A stretch of DNA of 64,000 bases from Pseudonocardia endophytica. Its GTDB lineage: Bacteria; Actinomycetota; Actinomycetes; Mycobacteriales; Pseudonocardiaceae. Below the pieces are notes generated by a model. That model had not been told where the DNA came from. It did no database searches and worked only from the letters and a program-made list of their open reading frames with translations. This document shows, piece by piece, positions 18,491 through 26,490 of the stretch. The position numbers were made by a program, and so were the translations under genes. The stretch is taken from the NCBI RefSeq assembly GCF_004339565.1, contig NZ_SMFZ01000001.1, forward strand, positions 2,542,001 to 2,606,000, given 5' to 3'. The stretch's first letter is position 1. Each line of letters opens with the position of its first letter.

Positions 18491-18521
18491 GTTACCAGCG
18501 GTAACTGTTACCATTGGTAAC
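18491..18521. promoter_or_regulatory. Two tandem perfect palindromes: operator of the divergent TetR/SDR-AurF promoters
   Basis: GTTACCAGCGGTAAC at 18491-18505 and GTTACCATTGGTAAC at 18507-18521 are both perfect inverted repeats with a variable 3-nt centre, spaced 16 bp centre to centre. The second ends at the GTG start of the TetR gene. A TACCAT (TAnnnT) -10 element at 18509-18514 lies inside it, so bound repressor would block a leaderless TetR transcript. On the other side the SDR GTG is 14 nt away. Confidence 0.85.
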
Positions 18522-19232
18522 GTGCCCCAGGACGGCAAGGATGTCAAGGCCGAGCGCGCCTACGCGCGGGACCGGCGCCGGACCGAGCGACGGGCCGAGA
18601 TGGTCGAGGCCGCGATCGGCGCCGTGCGCGAGCACGGACCCGGCGTGTCCGTCGCGCAGATCGCGTCCGCGGCCGGGATCACGAAGCCGGTCCTCTACCG
18701 GCACTTCGAGGACCGCGGTGACCTCCAGCGCGCCGTCGGCGAGGCCGCGGCGCAGATGCTGATGGGCCGGATCTACCCGACGCTGGAGATCGAGGCCGAA
18801 CCGGTCGAGCACGTCGCGGCCGTGATCGACGCGTTCCTCGCGGGCATCGAGGACGAGCCGCAGCTGTGGCGGTTCGTCGTGCACAACCCGGCGGAGCCGA
18901 CGCCCGGCGCGGAGATCGTCGAGGACGTGCGCGGCACGATCGCCGCGCTGCTGGCGACGATCTTCGGCGAGCACCTGCGGGCGAGCGGGCGCGACTCCGG
19001 GGGCGCCGAGGCGTGGGCGTACGGGCTGATCGGCATGGTGCAGCTGGCCGGCGACTGGTGGCTGGACCGGCGCACGATGAGCCGCGAGGCGCTGACGAAC
19101 TACCTGACGTCGCTGATCTGGGGCGGGATCTCCGGCGTCACCGGCCTGGACGGGACGGAGAGCACGGCCGACATCCTGAGCCTGGTCCCGAACCCGCGTT
19201 CCGACACCGCAGGGGAGGCCGACCATGGCTGA
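18522..19232 (+). CDS. TetR-family regulator of the AurF/SDR cluster
   Basis: A 236-residue TetR protein with HTH region RRAEMVEAAIGAVREHGPGVSVAQIASAAGITKPVLYRHF and a C-terminal domain with GLIGMVQLAGDWWLDRRTMSRE. The GTG directly follows the second palindrome, so there is no room for a ribosome binding site: leaderless translation is likely. It is predicted to bind the tandem palindromes and repress both its own gene and the divergent SDR-AurF-hydrolase operon. Its last 8 nt overlap the DUF4873 gene. Confidence 0.92.
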   Translation: MPQDGKDVKAERAYARDRRRTERRAEMVEAAIGAVREHGPGVSVAQIASAAGITKPVLYRHFEDRGDLQRAVGEAAAQMLMGRIYPTLEIEAEPVEHVAAVIDAFLAGIEDEPQLWRFVVHNPAEPTPGAEIVEDVRGTIAALLATIFGEHLRASGRDSGGAEAWAYGLIGMVQLAGDWWLDRRTMSREALTNYLTSLIWGGISGVTGLDGTESTADILSLVPNPRSDTAGEADHG

Positions 19233-19536
19233 CCAGGACCACGACCACGACGGCGAGTACGAGGGCCCGGCGACGATCGTCGTCGACGGCACCGAGGTCG
19301 TCGTCGAGGTCCGGCTCGGATGTCACCACGAACCGTTCGACGGGAAGCTGCACTGGGCGGGCCGGGTGAAGGCCGAGCCGCGGCTGGCGGAGCTGGTCGG
19401 CACCGGGGCGGACGTCGAGGTGCGCACCGAGGGGCACAGCGCCACGGGGCGCCTGGGCGATGCGGACCTGTGGGACCGCTACCGGCTCACCGGAACCGGA
19501 CGGCCCCCGTTCGCCCTGGACGTCGCAGACGCGTAG
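19225..19536 (+). CDS. DUF4873-family protein
   Basis: A 103-residue soluble protein recognised as DUF4873 from YEGPATIVVDGTEVVVEVRL, HHEPFDGKLHWAGRV and a terminal RYRLTGTGRPPF. The same domain is found fused to flavin monooxygenases in some actinobacteria (from memory), suggesting an accessory role in oxygenase chemistry. The N-terminus HDHDGEYE is acidic and His-rich. The ATG overlaps the TetR stop by 8 nt, so it belongs to the TetR transcript and probably to the AurF pathway. Confidence 0.8.
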   Translation: MADQDHDHDGEYEGPATIVVDGTEVVVEVRLGCHHEPFDGKLHWAGRVKAEPRLAELVGTGADVEVRTEGHSATGRLGDADLWDRYRLTGTGRPPFALDVADA

Positions 19537-19560
19537 CGCGCGGCAGCACACCCCTGCGGC

Positions 19561-19627
19561 GTGCCGCACCCCCGCCCGGCGTGCCGCACCCGTCGCAACC
19601 GGTGCGGCACGCCGACACGGGGTGCGG
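19561..19627. repeat. Dispersed intergenic repeat, copy 1
   Basis: A 67-nt GC-rich element containing GTGCCGCAC and its inverse GTGCGGCAC, so it can fold. It matches 44773-44839 at about 60 of 67 positions by hand alignment. It lies between the convergent DUF4873 and DUF3107 genes. Confidence 0.75.
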
Positions 19628-19642
19628 CGCCCCGGACGACGA

Positions 19643-19873
19643 TCAGCCGCCCAGGCCGAACCCGACCTTGCGCTCCGACTCCGGGGCGATCTCGACGTAG
19701 GAGATCCGCGCGACCGGCACGACGAAGCGGTTGCCCTGGTCGTCGGTCAGGTCCAGCAGACCGTCGTCCGACTTCATCGCGCCGCTGACCTGCTCGGCGA
19801 CCTCGTCCGGCGTCCGGTCGCTGGACACCACGAGCTCCCGCGGGCTCTCCGCGATGCCGATCTTGACCTTCAC
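19643..19873 (-). CDS. DUF3107 protein (Rv3208A/TB9.4-like)
   Basis: A 76-residue conserved actinobacterial protein: MKVKIGIAESPRELVV..., with LLDLTDDQGNRFVVPVARISYVEI and a terminal KVGFG. The family is small, cytosolic and of unknown function (TB9.4 in M. tuberculosis). The start has AGGAGGT upstream. Flanked by the TetR and ferritin-like genes as in mycobacteria. Confidence 0.92.
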   Translation of the reverse strand: MKVKIGIAESPRELVVSSDRTPDEVAEQVSGAMKSDDGLLDLTDDQGNRFVVPVARISYVEIAPESERKVGFGLGG

Positions 19874-19929
19874 CGGTGACCTCCTGTGTTACTGGTGCCG
19901 AATGCGGGCGCCAGCGTAGTCCGGAATCG

Positions 19930-20604
19930 TCAGGAGAGTCCGAGGCGGGACATGCGCTTCCCGTGGTTCGTCTGCACCTTCTTGATCAGGTTCGCGACGC
20001 CGCCCGCGTCGCCGGAGCCGCGCACGATGAACTCGGCCAGCTCGTCGCGCTCGGCGACCACGCGCTGGGCCTGGGTGACCGCCTCGCCGAGCAGCCGCCT
20101 GCCCCAGAGCGCCAGCCGGTCGCGCTGCTGCGGCTGCACCTCGCACGCCGCGCGCACCTCGCGCTCGGCGAAGGCGCTGTGCCCGGTGTCCGCCAGCACC
20201 TGACGGACCAGCTCGCCGGTCCCCGGGTCGACCCAGCCGGCGATCTCGCGGTAGAAGTCGGCGCCGAGCCCGTCGCCGAGATACGCCTTGACCAGCGACT
20301 CCAGCCAGCTCCGCGGCGCCGTCGACACGTGGTAGGAGTCCCACAGCGCCACGAACGGCTGCATCGCGTCGGCCACCCCGACGCCCGTCCGCGCCAGGTG
20401 GTCCTCGATCAGCCGGAAGTGTCCGATCTCGGCCGCGGCCATCGTGGAGAGCTGGGCCCTGCCGGCCAGCGTCGGTGCGGCCCGCGCGTCCTCGGCCAGC
20501 CGGTCGAACGCGGACAGCTCGCCGTACGCGAGCACCCCGAGCAGGTCCACCATCGCCCGTGCCGGCCCGTCGGCATCGACCCCCGCACCGGCATCGGTCG
20601 TCAT
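19930..20604 (-). CDS. Ferritin-like protein of the tRNA-(ms2io6A)-hydroxylase-like group
   Basis: A 224-residue helical ferritin-like protein (Rv3210c-type, MiaE_2-like). Candidate metal ligands: E in YGELSAFDRL, AAAEIGHFRLIEDHL (ExxH-type), and E/H in VLADTGHSAFAERE. The family is named after tRNA hydroxylase MiaE, but function in actinobacteria is unproven. The ATG at 20604 is chosen as the last before the conserved region. Confidence 0.78.
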   Translation of the reverse strand: MTTDAGAGVDADGPARAMVDLLGVLAYGELSAFDRLAEDARAAPTLAGRAQLSTMAAAEIGHFRLIEDHLARTGVGVADAMQPFVALWDSYHVSTAPRSWLESLVKAYLGDGLGADFYREIAGWVDPGTGELVRQVLADTGHSAFAEREVRAACEVQPQQRDRLALWGRRLLGEAVTQAQRVVAERDELAEFIVRGSGDAGGVANLIKKVQTNHGKRMSRLGLS

Positions 20605-20954
20605 GGCGGCCACCCTAGTGGAGGGACCGGTCCGCTCGGGGTGGCGAGCGAGGTCACGGATGCGGCACGGGTCACCCGGCCCGGTGCGGGCGCGCCCCAC
20701 CACCCTCGGGACGCGACGGGGTATCATGCACACCAGCACGACACGTCGTGCACACCGCGCGGATCACGGGCAACGGGTTCTCGCGGCGGGAAGTATCCAA
20801 ATCCGCCGCGCAGCGACTCACCGGTTCCGCACACGAACCGGTGCGCGCAGCGCCTCGGCGGCTCTCCCACCAGCGGACCCGAGTGACACGGGACCGGGTG
20901 GTCGACGAGCCCGCCCCCGGCCTTGTGCGCTTGAGAGAGGCGATCACCCTGTCC
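20605..20954 (+). promoter_or_regulatory. 350-nt gene-free interval with structured 5' leader of the DEAD-box helicase gene
   Basis: A TATCAT -10-like hexamer at 20722-20727 predicts a transcript start near 20734 and a leader of about 220 nt. The leader holds three inverted repeats: GCACGA/TCGTGC at 20736-20751, CGCGGCGG/CCGCCGCG at 20782-20810, and CACCGGTTC/GAACCGGTG at 20819-20843. A long folded leader is typical of autoregulated or cold-responsive RNA-helicase genes; the function here is inference. Confidence 0.5.
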
Positions 20955-22658
20955 GTGCAGAACGACAACTCCGAGACCACCCCCGAGAACCCCGCCGACC
21001 ACGAGATCGACCCCGGGTTCGAGCAGACCGGCATCCAGGCGAAGGTCACCGACGCGCCGGCAGCCGACGAGAAGCTCCCCCCGACGTTCGCCGAGCTCGG
21101 CGTCCGTCCCGAGATCGTCTCCGCGCTCGCGGAGAACGACATCGTCCGCACGTTCGCCATCCAGGAGCTGACGCTCCCGCTGGCGCTGGCCGGCGAGGAC
21201 TGCATCGGCCAGGCCCGCACCGGCACCGGCAAGACGCTGGGCTTCGGCGTCCCGATGCTGCAGCGGATCACCCCGCCCGGTGAGCGGGCCGCCGCCACGG
21301 CGGAGGGAGAGGCGGCCGACCGCACCAAGGACGTACCGCAGGCGCTCGTCGTCGTGCCCACGCGCGAGCTCTGCGTGCAGGTCGCGCGGGACATCGCGGC
21401 GGCCGGCAAGAACCTGGGCGTGCGCGTCGTCGCGATCTACGGCGGCCGTGCCTACGAGCCCCAGCTCGAAGCCCTGCGCAAGGGCGTGGACATCGTCGTC
21501 GGCACCCCGGGCCGGTTGCTCGACCTCGCCGAGCAGCGCCACCTGGTGCTCGGCCGGGTCAACGCGCTGGTGCTCGACGAGGCCGACGAGATGCTCGACC
21601 TCGGCTTCCTACCGGACGTCGAGCGGATCCTGAGGATGCTGCCCGAGCAGCGCCACACGATGCTGTTCTCGGCCACCATGCCCGGCCCGATCGTGCAGCT
21701 CTCGCGGCGGTTCCTGACCCGCCCGACGCACATCCGGGCCGAGGAGGCCGACCAGGGCGCCATCCACGAGCGCACGAAGCAGCACATCTACCGCGCGCAC
21801 GCGATGGACAAGGTCGAGCTGCTCACCCGCGTGCTGCAGGCCAAGGACCGCGGCCTGACGATGATCTTCGCGCGGACGAAGCGGACCGTGCAGCGCGTCG
21901 CCGACGACCTGGCCGAGCGCGGGTTCGCGGTGGCCGCCGTGCACGGCGACCTGGGCCAGGGCGCCCGCGAGCAGGCGCTGCGCGCGTTCCGGTCGGAGAA
22001 GGTCGACGTGCTGGTGGCGACGGACGTCGCGGCCCGCGGCATCGACGTCTCCGGCGTCACGCACGTGGTCAACTACCAGTGTCCCGAGGACGCGAAGACC
22101 TACATCCACCGGATCGGCCGCACCGGCCGTGCCGGACGCGAGGGTGTCGCGGTCACGCTCGTCGACTGGGACGAGATCCCCCGCTGGAAGCTGATCTCCG
22201 ACGAGCTGGGCCTCGGTGTGGACGAGCCGGCGGAGACCTACTCCACGTCCGACCACCTGTTCGCCGACCTGGAGATCCCGGCCGGGGCGACCGGCCGCCT
22301 TCCGATCGCGAACCGGACCCGCGCCGGACTGGACGCCGAGTACATCGACACCGAGGGCGACCACGGCGGACCCAAGCGCCGCAACGATCGCGACGCCGCC
22401 CCGGAGACGTCCCGTCCACGCCGCAACCGTTCCCGGACGCGCACCCGCGGCGGCGTGACGGTGAAGGGCGAGGCCGGCCCGGCCACGGCCGCGTCGGACG
22501 GGCGGTCCGCGCCGTCGGCGGGCCCCGAGTCGAACGGGACCGACGGCGAGGGTGCGGCCAAGCCGCGGCGCCGTCGTCGTCGCGGGTCGCGCAGCCGCTC
22601 CGGCGGTGGCGCGGAGACCACCGGCGACAGCAGCAACTCCGACGCCGCCGCGAGCTGA
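20955..22658 (+). CDS. rhlE: DEAD-box RNA helicase
   Basis: A ~567-residue ATP-dependent RNA helicase (Rv3211-type). Motifs in order: FAIQELTLPLAL (Q motif), ARTGTGKT (I), PTRELC (Ia), TPGRLLD (Ib), DEAD (II), SATMP (III), IFARTKRT (IV), VATDVAARGIDV (V), HRIGRTGRAG (VI). The C-terminal ~150 residues are basic and low-complexity ([26 protein letters not shown]), an RNA-binding tail. The true start is uncertain: GTG at 20955 is used, but the only purine-rich site is 14 nt upstream and longer in-frame options exist. Confidence 0.93.
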   Translation: MQNDNSETTPENPADHEIDPGFEQTGIQAKVTDAPAADEKLPPTFAELGVRPEIVSALAENDIVRTFAIQELTLPLALAGEDCIGQARTGTGKTLGFGVPMLQRITPPGERAAATAEGEAADRTKDVPQALVVVPTRELCVQVARDIAAAGKNLGVRVVAIYGGRAYEPQLEALRKGVDIVVGTPGRLLDLAEQRHLVLGRVNALVLDEADEMLDLGFLPDVERILRMLPEQRHTMLFSATMPGPIVQLSRRFLTRPTHIRAEEADQGAIHERTKQHIYRAHAMDKVELLTRVLQAKDRGLTMIFARTKRTVQRVADDLAERGFAVAAVHGDLGQGAREQALRAFRSEKVDVLVATDVAARGIDVSGVTHVVNYQCPEDAKTYIHRIGRTGRAGREGVAVTLVDWDEIPRWKLISDELGLGVDEPAETYSTSDHLFADLEIPAGATGRLPIANRTRAGLDAEYIDTEGDHGGPKRRNDRDAAPETSRPRRNRSRTRTRGGVTVKGEAGPATAASDGRSAPSAGPESNGTDGEGAAKPRRRRRRGSRSRSGGGAETTGDSSNSDAAAS

Positions 22659-22665
22659 CCCCGGC

Positions 22666-23889
22666 GTGCTGCGACGGCTCCCCAGGCCGGAACGACGGAA
22701 CCGCGGTGACCTGCTGGTCGCTGCGGTTCTCGTCGTCGTGCTGGCCGGAGCCGCACTGGTCGTCGGGCTGAACAGCCCGGCGGCGACGACGGACTCGGTG
22801 ACGGCCACGACGCCGTCCGATCCGCCGCCGCCCGCGACGGCCATCCCGCCGTCGTTCTCCGAGCTGTGGCGCGCGCCGAGTCCCGCGACGCCGGTTCCGA
22901 TCGCGGCGGGCGGCGGGGCCGTCGTCGCGGAGGGGTCGCGGGTGTCCGGGCGCGACGCCCGCACCGGCGCCGAGCGCTGGAGCTACACCCGCGAGCTGTC
23001 GTTGTGCACGGTCGCGGCGGCGTTCGGCCGGGTGCTCGCCGACTACCGCAACGACGAGTACTGCAGCGAGCTGAGCTCGCTGGACGCCACGAGCGGGGCA
23101 CGCGGGCCGGCGCGCACGCTGGACGCCCGGCCCGGGACCCGACTCGTCGGCGACGGGCCGGTCGTCGCGACCGGGCAGGACTACCTGGAGGCCATGCGCT
23201 CCGACCTGGTGCGCACGGCCGAGTACGGCAACGTCCGTGCCCTCGAGGAGCCGGACGACCAGCCGCGCACCGGGTGCACGTTCTCCTCGTTCGCCGTCGC
23301 CCCCGCGCGCGCCGGGGTGCTGGAGACGTGTCCCGGCGACGGGTCGGACCGGCTGACCGTGCTGCGCCCGGACGCCTCATCGGGCGACAAGCCGGCGTTC
23401 GACTTCTCCACGGTGCTCGGCGTGAGCGGGGCGCGCCTGATCGCGCTGTCCGGCGAGCGCGCCGCCGTGCTGCTGCCGGGCAGACCGCGCCTGCTGCTGC
23501 TCGACCGCGCGGGTGCCCGCGTCGGCGAGGTGCCGCTCTCGGTCGGGCCGGCCGTGCAGGAACCGCAGGACGGCGTCGCCCGCACGACCCGCGGCGGCGC
23601 GGCGCTGTACTGGTGGACCGGAGCGGCGACGGTCGCGCTGGACCCGGAGACGCTCGTCCCCCGCTGGACGCTGCCGAACGCGCTCGGCCCCGGCGTGGAG
23701 TACGACGGGCGCCTGCTCGTCCCGGTGCAGGGCGGGCTGGCCGACGTCGACCCGCGGACCGGCGCCGTCGCGCGGACGCTTCCCGTCGACCGGGCCGGTT
23801 ACGTGGGCCCGGTGCAGGTCGTCGCGCAGGGCGAGATCCTGCTGGAACAGCGGGGCCGGGACCTCGTCGCGCTCGGGCCCGCACGATAG
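22666..23889 (+). CDS. Membrane-anchored PQQ/beta-propeller-like protein (Rv3212-like)
   Basis: A 407-residue protein: one N-terminal membrane segment (about residues 14-34) and an extracytoplasmic domain with repeated beta-propeller-like blades (GRDARTGAERW, LDPETLVPRWTL, DVDPRTGAVAR) related to PQQ-binding repeats. Two Cys near residues 118 and 139 could form a disulfide. The GTG start is 8 nt after the helicase stop, matching the Rv3211-Rv3212 pair, so cotranscription is expected. Biochemical role unknown. Confidence 0.85.
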   Translation: MLRRLPRPERRNRGDLLVAAVLVVVLAGAALVVGLNSPAATTDSVTATTPSDPPPPATAIPPSFSELWRAPSPATPVPIAAGGGAVVAEGSRVSGRDARTGAERWSYTRELSLCTVAAAFGRVLADYRNDEYCSELSSLDATSGARGPARTLDARPGTRLVGDGPVVATGQDYLEAMRSDLVRTAEYGNVRALEEPDDQPRTGCTFSSFAVAPARAGVLETCPGDGSDRLTVLRPDASSGDKPAFDFSTVLGVSGARLIALSGERAAVLLPGRPRLLLLDRAGARVGEVPLSVGPAVQEPQDGVARTTRGGAALYWWTGAATVALDPETLVPRWTLPNALGPGVEYDGRLLVPVQGGLADVDPRTGAVARTLPVDRAGYVGPVQVVAQGEILLEQRGRDLVALGPAR

Positions 23890-23898
23890 GACTGGATT

Positions 23899-23928
23899 AG
23901 TGTCGTCGACACTAGTACCGTCGACACT
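23899..23928 (+). promoter_or_regulatory. Tandem operator for the PadR regulator
   Basis: AGTGTCGTCGACACT at 23899-23913 is a perfect 7+1+7 palindrome. It is followed without gap by the imperfect copy AGTACCGTCGACACT at 23914-23928, which ends at the ATG of the PadR gene. A TAGTGT -10-like hexamer (23898-23903) overlaps the first copy. Autoregulation and leaderless translation are inferred. Confidence 0.75.
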
Positions 23929-24537
23929 ATGACCCAACGGTCCGGCCTCGCGCTCGCCGTCCTCGCCCTGCTCGTCGAAGAGCCGATGCACCCCTACCGG
24001 ATGCAGCAGCTCCTGCGCGAGCGGGGCAAGGGCGACGTCGTGAACGTCGGCCAGCGGTCACAGCTGTACAAGACGATCGACCGGCTGGCCCGGGACGGCC
24101 TGATCGCCGAGCACGTCACCGAACGGGACTCCACGCGCCCGGAACGCACCGTCTACGCCCTCACCGCGGACGGGCACGAGACCGCGCAGGAGTGGACACA
24201 GGAGATGCTCACCGCCCCGCGCCAGGACTTCCCGGAGTTCGTCGTGGGGCTGGCGTACCTGCCGCTGCTGCATCCGGACGTCGTGGCGCGCGCCGTCGCG
24301 ACCCGCCTGAGCACCCTGCGCACGCGGCTCGCCGCCACCCGCGCCGGGCTCGACGGCATCCGGGACCAGCTGCCGCGCGTGGTGCTCGTGGAGGGCGAGT
24401 ACCAGGTCGCGATGTTCACCGCGGAGATCGCCTGGGTCGAGGCGCTGGCCGAGGACCTGCGTACCGGCGCACTGCACTGGGACCACGAGTGGATGGTCCG
24501 CATGGCCACGGGGCAGGTGCCGCTCTCCGGCGACTGA
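23929..24537 (+). CDS. PadR-family transcriptional regulator
   Basis: A 202-residue winged-helix regulator. The N-terminal PadR domain is clear (LALAVLALLVEEPMHPYRMQQLL, then GQRSQLYKTIDRLARDGLI and RTVYALTADG), followed by a Vir-type C-terminal helical dimerisation domain. The start follows the tandem operator. It precedes an FAD monooxygenase by 75 nt on the same strand, suggesting ligand-responsive control of an aromatic-compound or drug-modifying enzyme. Confidence 0.93.
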   Translation: MTQRSGLALAVLALLVEEPMHPYRMQQLLRERGKGDVVNVGQRSQLYKTIDRLARDGLIAEHVTERDSTRPERTVYALTADGHETAQEWTQEMLTAPRQDFPEFVVGLAYLPLLHPDVVARAVATRLSTLRTRLAATRAGLDGIRDQLPRVVLVEGEYQVAMFTAEIAWVEALAEDLRTGALHWDHEWMVRMATGQVPLSGD

Positions 24538-24612
24538 CCCGGCACGTCCCCACCGCCCCGCGCGATCCCGCGCCCGGCGGCACCCCGTCCTGCCCTCGAA
24601 AGGGAGCACACC

Positions 24613-25944
24613 ATGAAGGTGATCATCGTCGGTGCCGGCACCGGCGGCATGTGCCTGGCGCACGGCCTGCGCCACGCCGGCATCGACGTCGAGGTCCACG
24701 AGCGCGACCGCACCCGCACCGGCGGGCTGCACGGCTACCGGGTCGGCATCTCGCCGAACGGTGCCCGCGCGCTGAAGGCCTGCCTGTCCCCCGAGCTGTT
24801 CGACACGTTCGTCGCGACCACGGCGAAGCCGTACGACAACTACACGATGTACACCGAGCGGTTCCGCGTGCTGATGAGCATCGCCGCCGACCAGATGACG
24901 GGCGTCGGGACCGCGCCGGAGGACCGCGACCACAACGTCAGCCGGATGACGCTGCGCCAGGTCCTGTTCACCGGCATGGAGGACGTGATCCGGTTCGACC
25001 GGCGGTGCACCGGCTGGACGCGGCACGACGACGGTCGCGTCACCGCCCACTTCGACGACGGCGAGGACGCCACCGGGGACCTGCTCGTCGGCGCGGACGG
25101 CGCGAACTCGGCCGTCCGCCGTCGGTACCTGCCGCACGCCCGGCACACCGAGACCGGCCTGCTCGCGATCGGCGGCAAGCTCGCACTCACCGACGCGAAC
25201 CGGCACCTGTTGCCGGACACGGCGATGCGCGGGATGTCGATGCTGTTCGACCGGCGCGGCCAGTTCGGGATCGCGCACGCCATGTACATGCCGTGGTCCG
25301 CCGACGGCGCTCCCGGATCGACCGACCGCGCGCTCGTCGAGCAGTGGCCCGGCATCTGCTACGACAACACGACCGACCACCTGTCCTGGGGCCTGTCCAC
25401 GTCCCGCACGCTCGCGCCCCCGGACGCGCTGGACCGCCGCGGCGCCGACCTGAACGCGCTGGCGTTGGAGCTGACCCGGGACTGGGACCCGCGCTGGCGG
25501 GAGCTCGTCGCGACGTCCGACCCGTCGGCGTCGATCGCGTTGAGCGTCCGCACGTCGGACCCGCTGGAGCCGTGGGAGCCGACGCCGGTGACATTGATCG
25601 GGGACGCCGCGCACACGATGACGCCCGGGCGCGGTGCCGGCGCGAACACGGCGCTGCGCGACGCCAGGGAGCTTCGGGACCGCCTGGTCCGGGTGCGCGA
25701 CGGCGAGCTGTCGCTCGTCGCGGCCGTCGGCGAGTACGAGGAGCTGATGCGGCGCTACTCGTCGCTGGCCGTGCGGGAGTCGCTGGAGATGATGAACGAC
25801 GACGGCACCGCCCGCCGTCCGATCGTCGGCCCGCTGTCGGTGTTCGCGCAGCGCACGGGCATGCGGGTGGTGGACCACCTGCCGCCGGTCAAGCGCCGGA
25901 TCGCCCGGAACATGCAGAAGGTGCGCGACTCGGAGCTGGTCTGA
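24613..25944 (+). CDS. FAD-dependent aromatic hydroxylase-like monooxygenase
   Basis: A 443-residue class A flavin monooxygenase. Rossmann GAGTGG near residues 7-12, E for ADP-ribose at VEVHERD, DG motif LLVGADGANSAVR near 155-167, and FAD-binding IGDAAHTMTPGRGAGANTA near 332-350. GGGAG lies 7 nt before the ATG. Under PadR control it may detoxify or degrade a polyketide, antibiotic or phenolic; the substrate cannot be inferred. Confidence 0.92.
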   Translation: MKVIIVGAGTGGMCLAHGLRHAGIDVEVHERDRTRTGGLHGYRVGISPNGARALKACLSPELFDTFVATTAKPYDNYTMYTERFRVLMSIAADQMTGVGTAPEDRDHNVSRMTLRQVLFTGMEDVIRFDRRCTGWTRHDDGRVTAHFDDGEDATGDLLVGADGANSAVRRRYLPHARHTETGLLAIGGKLALTDANRHLLPDTAMRGMSMLFDRRGQFGIAHAMYMPWSADGAPGSTDRALVEQWPGICYDNTTDHLSWGLSTSRTLAPPDALDRRGADLNALALELTRDWDPRWRELVATSDPSASIALSVRTSDPLEPWEPTPVTLIGDAAHTMTPGRGAGANTALRDARELRDRLVRVRDGELSLVAAVGEYEELMRRYSSLAVRESLEMMNDDGTARRPIVGPLSVFAQRTGMRVVDHLPPVKRRIARNMQKVRDSELV

Positions 25945-25962
25945 GCCTCCGGACGGCAGCGC

Positions 25963-26490
25963 TCAGAGGAACCAGGCGAACCCGAGCACCAGGATCACGA
26001 TGCCGACCACGACCAGCGCCGCGACCGTGCCGGTGCGGTCCGGGCGCCGGTCGGCCACCCGCTGCCCGACGACCGCGAGGACGGCGCCGACGATGTGCCC
26101 GATCACGACGTCGGCACCCGGGCCGGGCAGCCCGTAGCGGTCGGCGCCGACCCACACGACGATCATGCCGATCGCCAGCACGACCAGGCCGCCCGCGAGC
26201 ACGCCGGCCAGCCCGCGCAGCAACCGGTCCGGCCATGGCAGGCGCACCGTGTCCCCGTTGCGACGACCGGGCTCCTGACGATCGGGCTCGGGGCGTGCGG
26301 CCGGCTCGCGACGGCCCGATCCGCCCGGACCGTCGGCACCGCCCGGGTGCCGCAGTCGCCGGGTCGGGCCGGTGTCGCCGCTCCGGGCGGGTTCCGGCGG
26401 ACGCCGGACCGAAGCGGGCGGGACCGGGCGGTGGCGACCGGTCCCGGTCCGCGACGCAGGACGCGGTCGCTCGGGGTACTCGGCCGTCAC
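25963..26490 (-). CDS. Small integral membrane protein with disordered N-terminus
   Basis: 175 residues: a Pro/Arg-rich ~80-residue N-terminus, then three hydrophobic segments (around GVLAGGLVVLAIGMIVVWV, VVIGHIVGAVLAVVG and VAALVVVGIVILVLGFAWFL). No family recognised. The GTG at 26490 overlaps the stop of the nuclease gene in GTGA form, which decides the start. Probably cotranscribed with that gene. Confidence 0.75.
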   Translation of the reverse strand: MTAEYPERPRPASRTGTGRHRPVPPASVRRPPEPARSGDTGPTRRLRHPGGADGPGGSGRREPAARPEPDRQEPGRRNGDTVRLPWPDRLLRGLAGVLAGGLVVLAIGMIVVWVGADRYGLPGPGADVVIGHIVGAVLAVVGQRVADRRPDRTGTVAALVVVGIVILVLGFAWFL

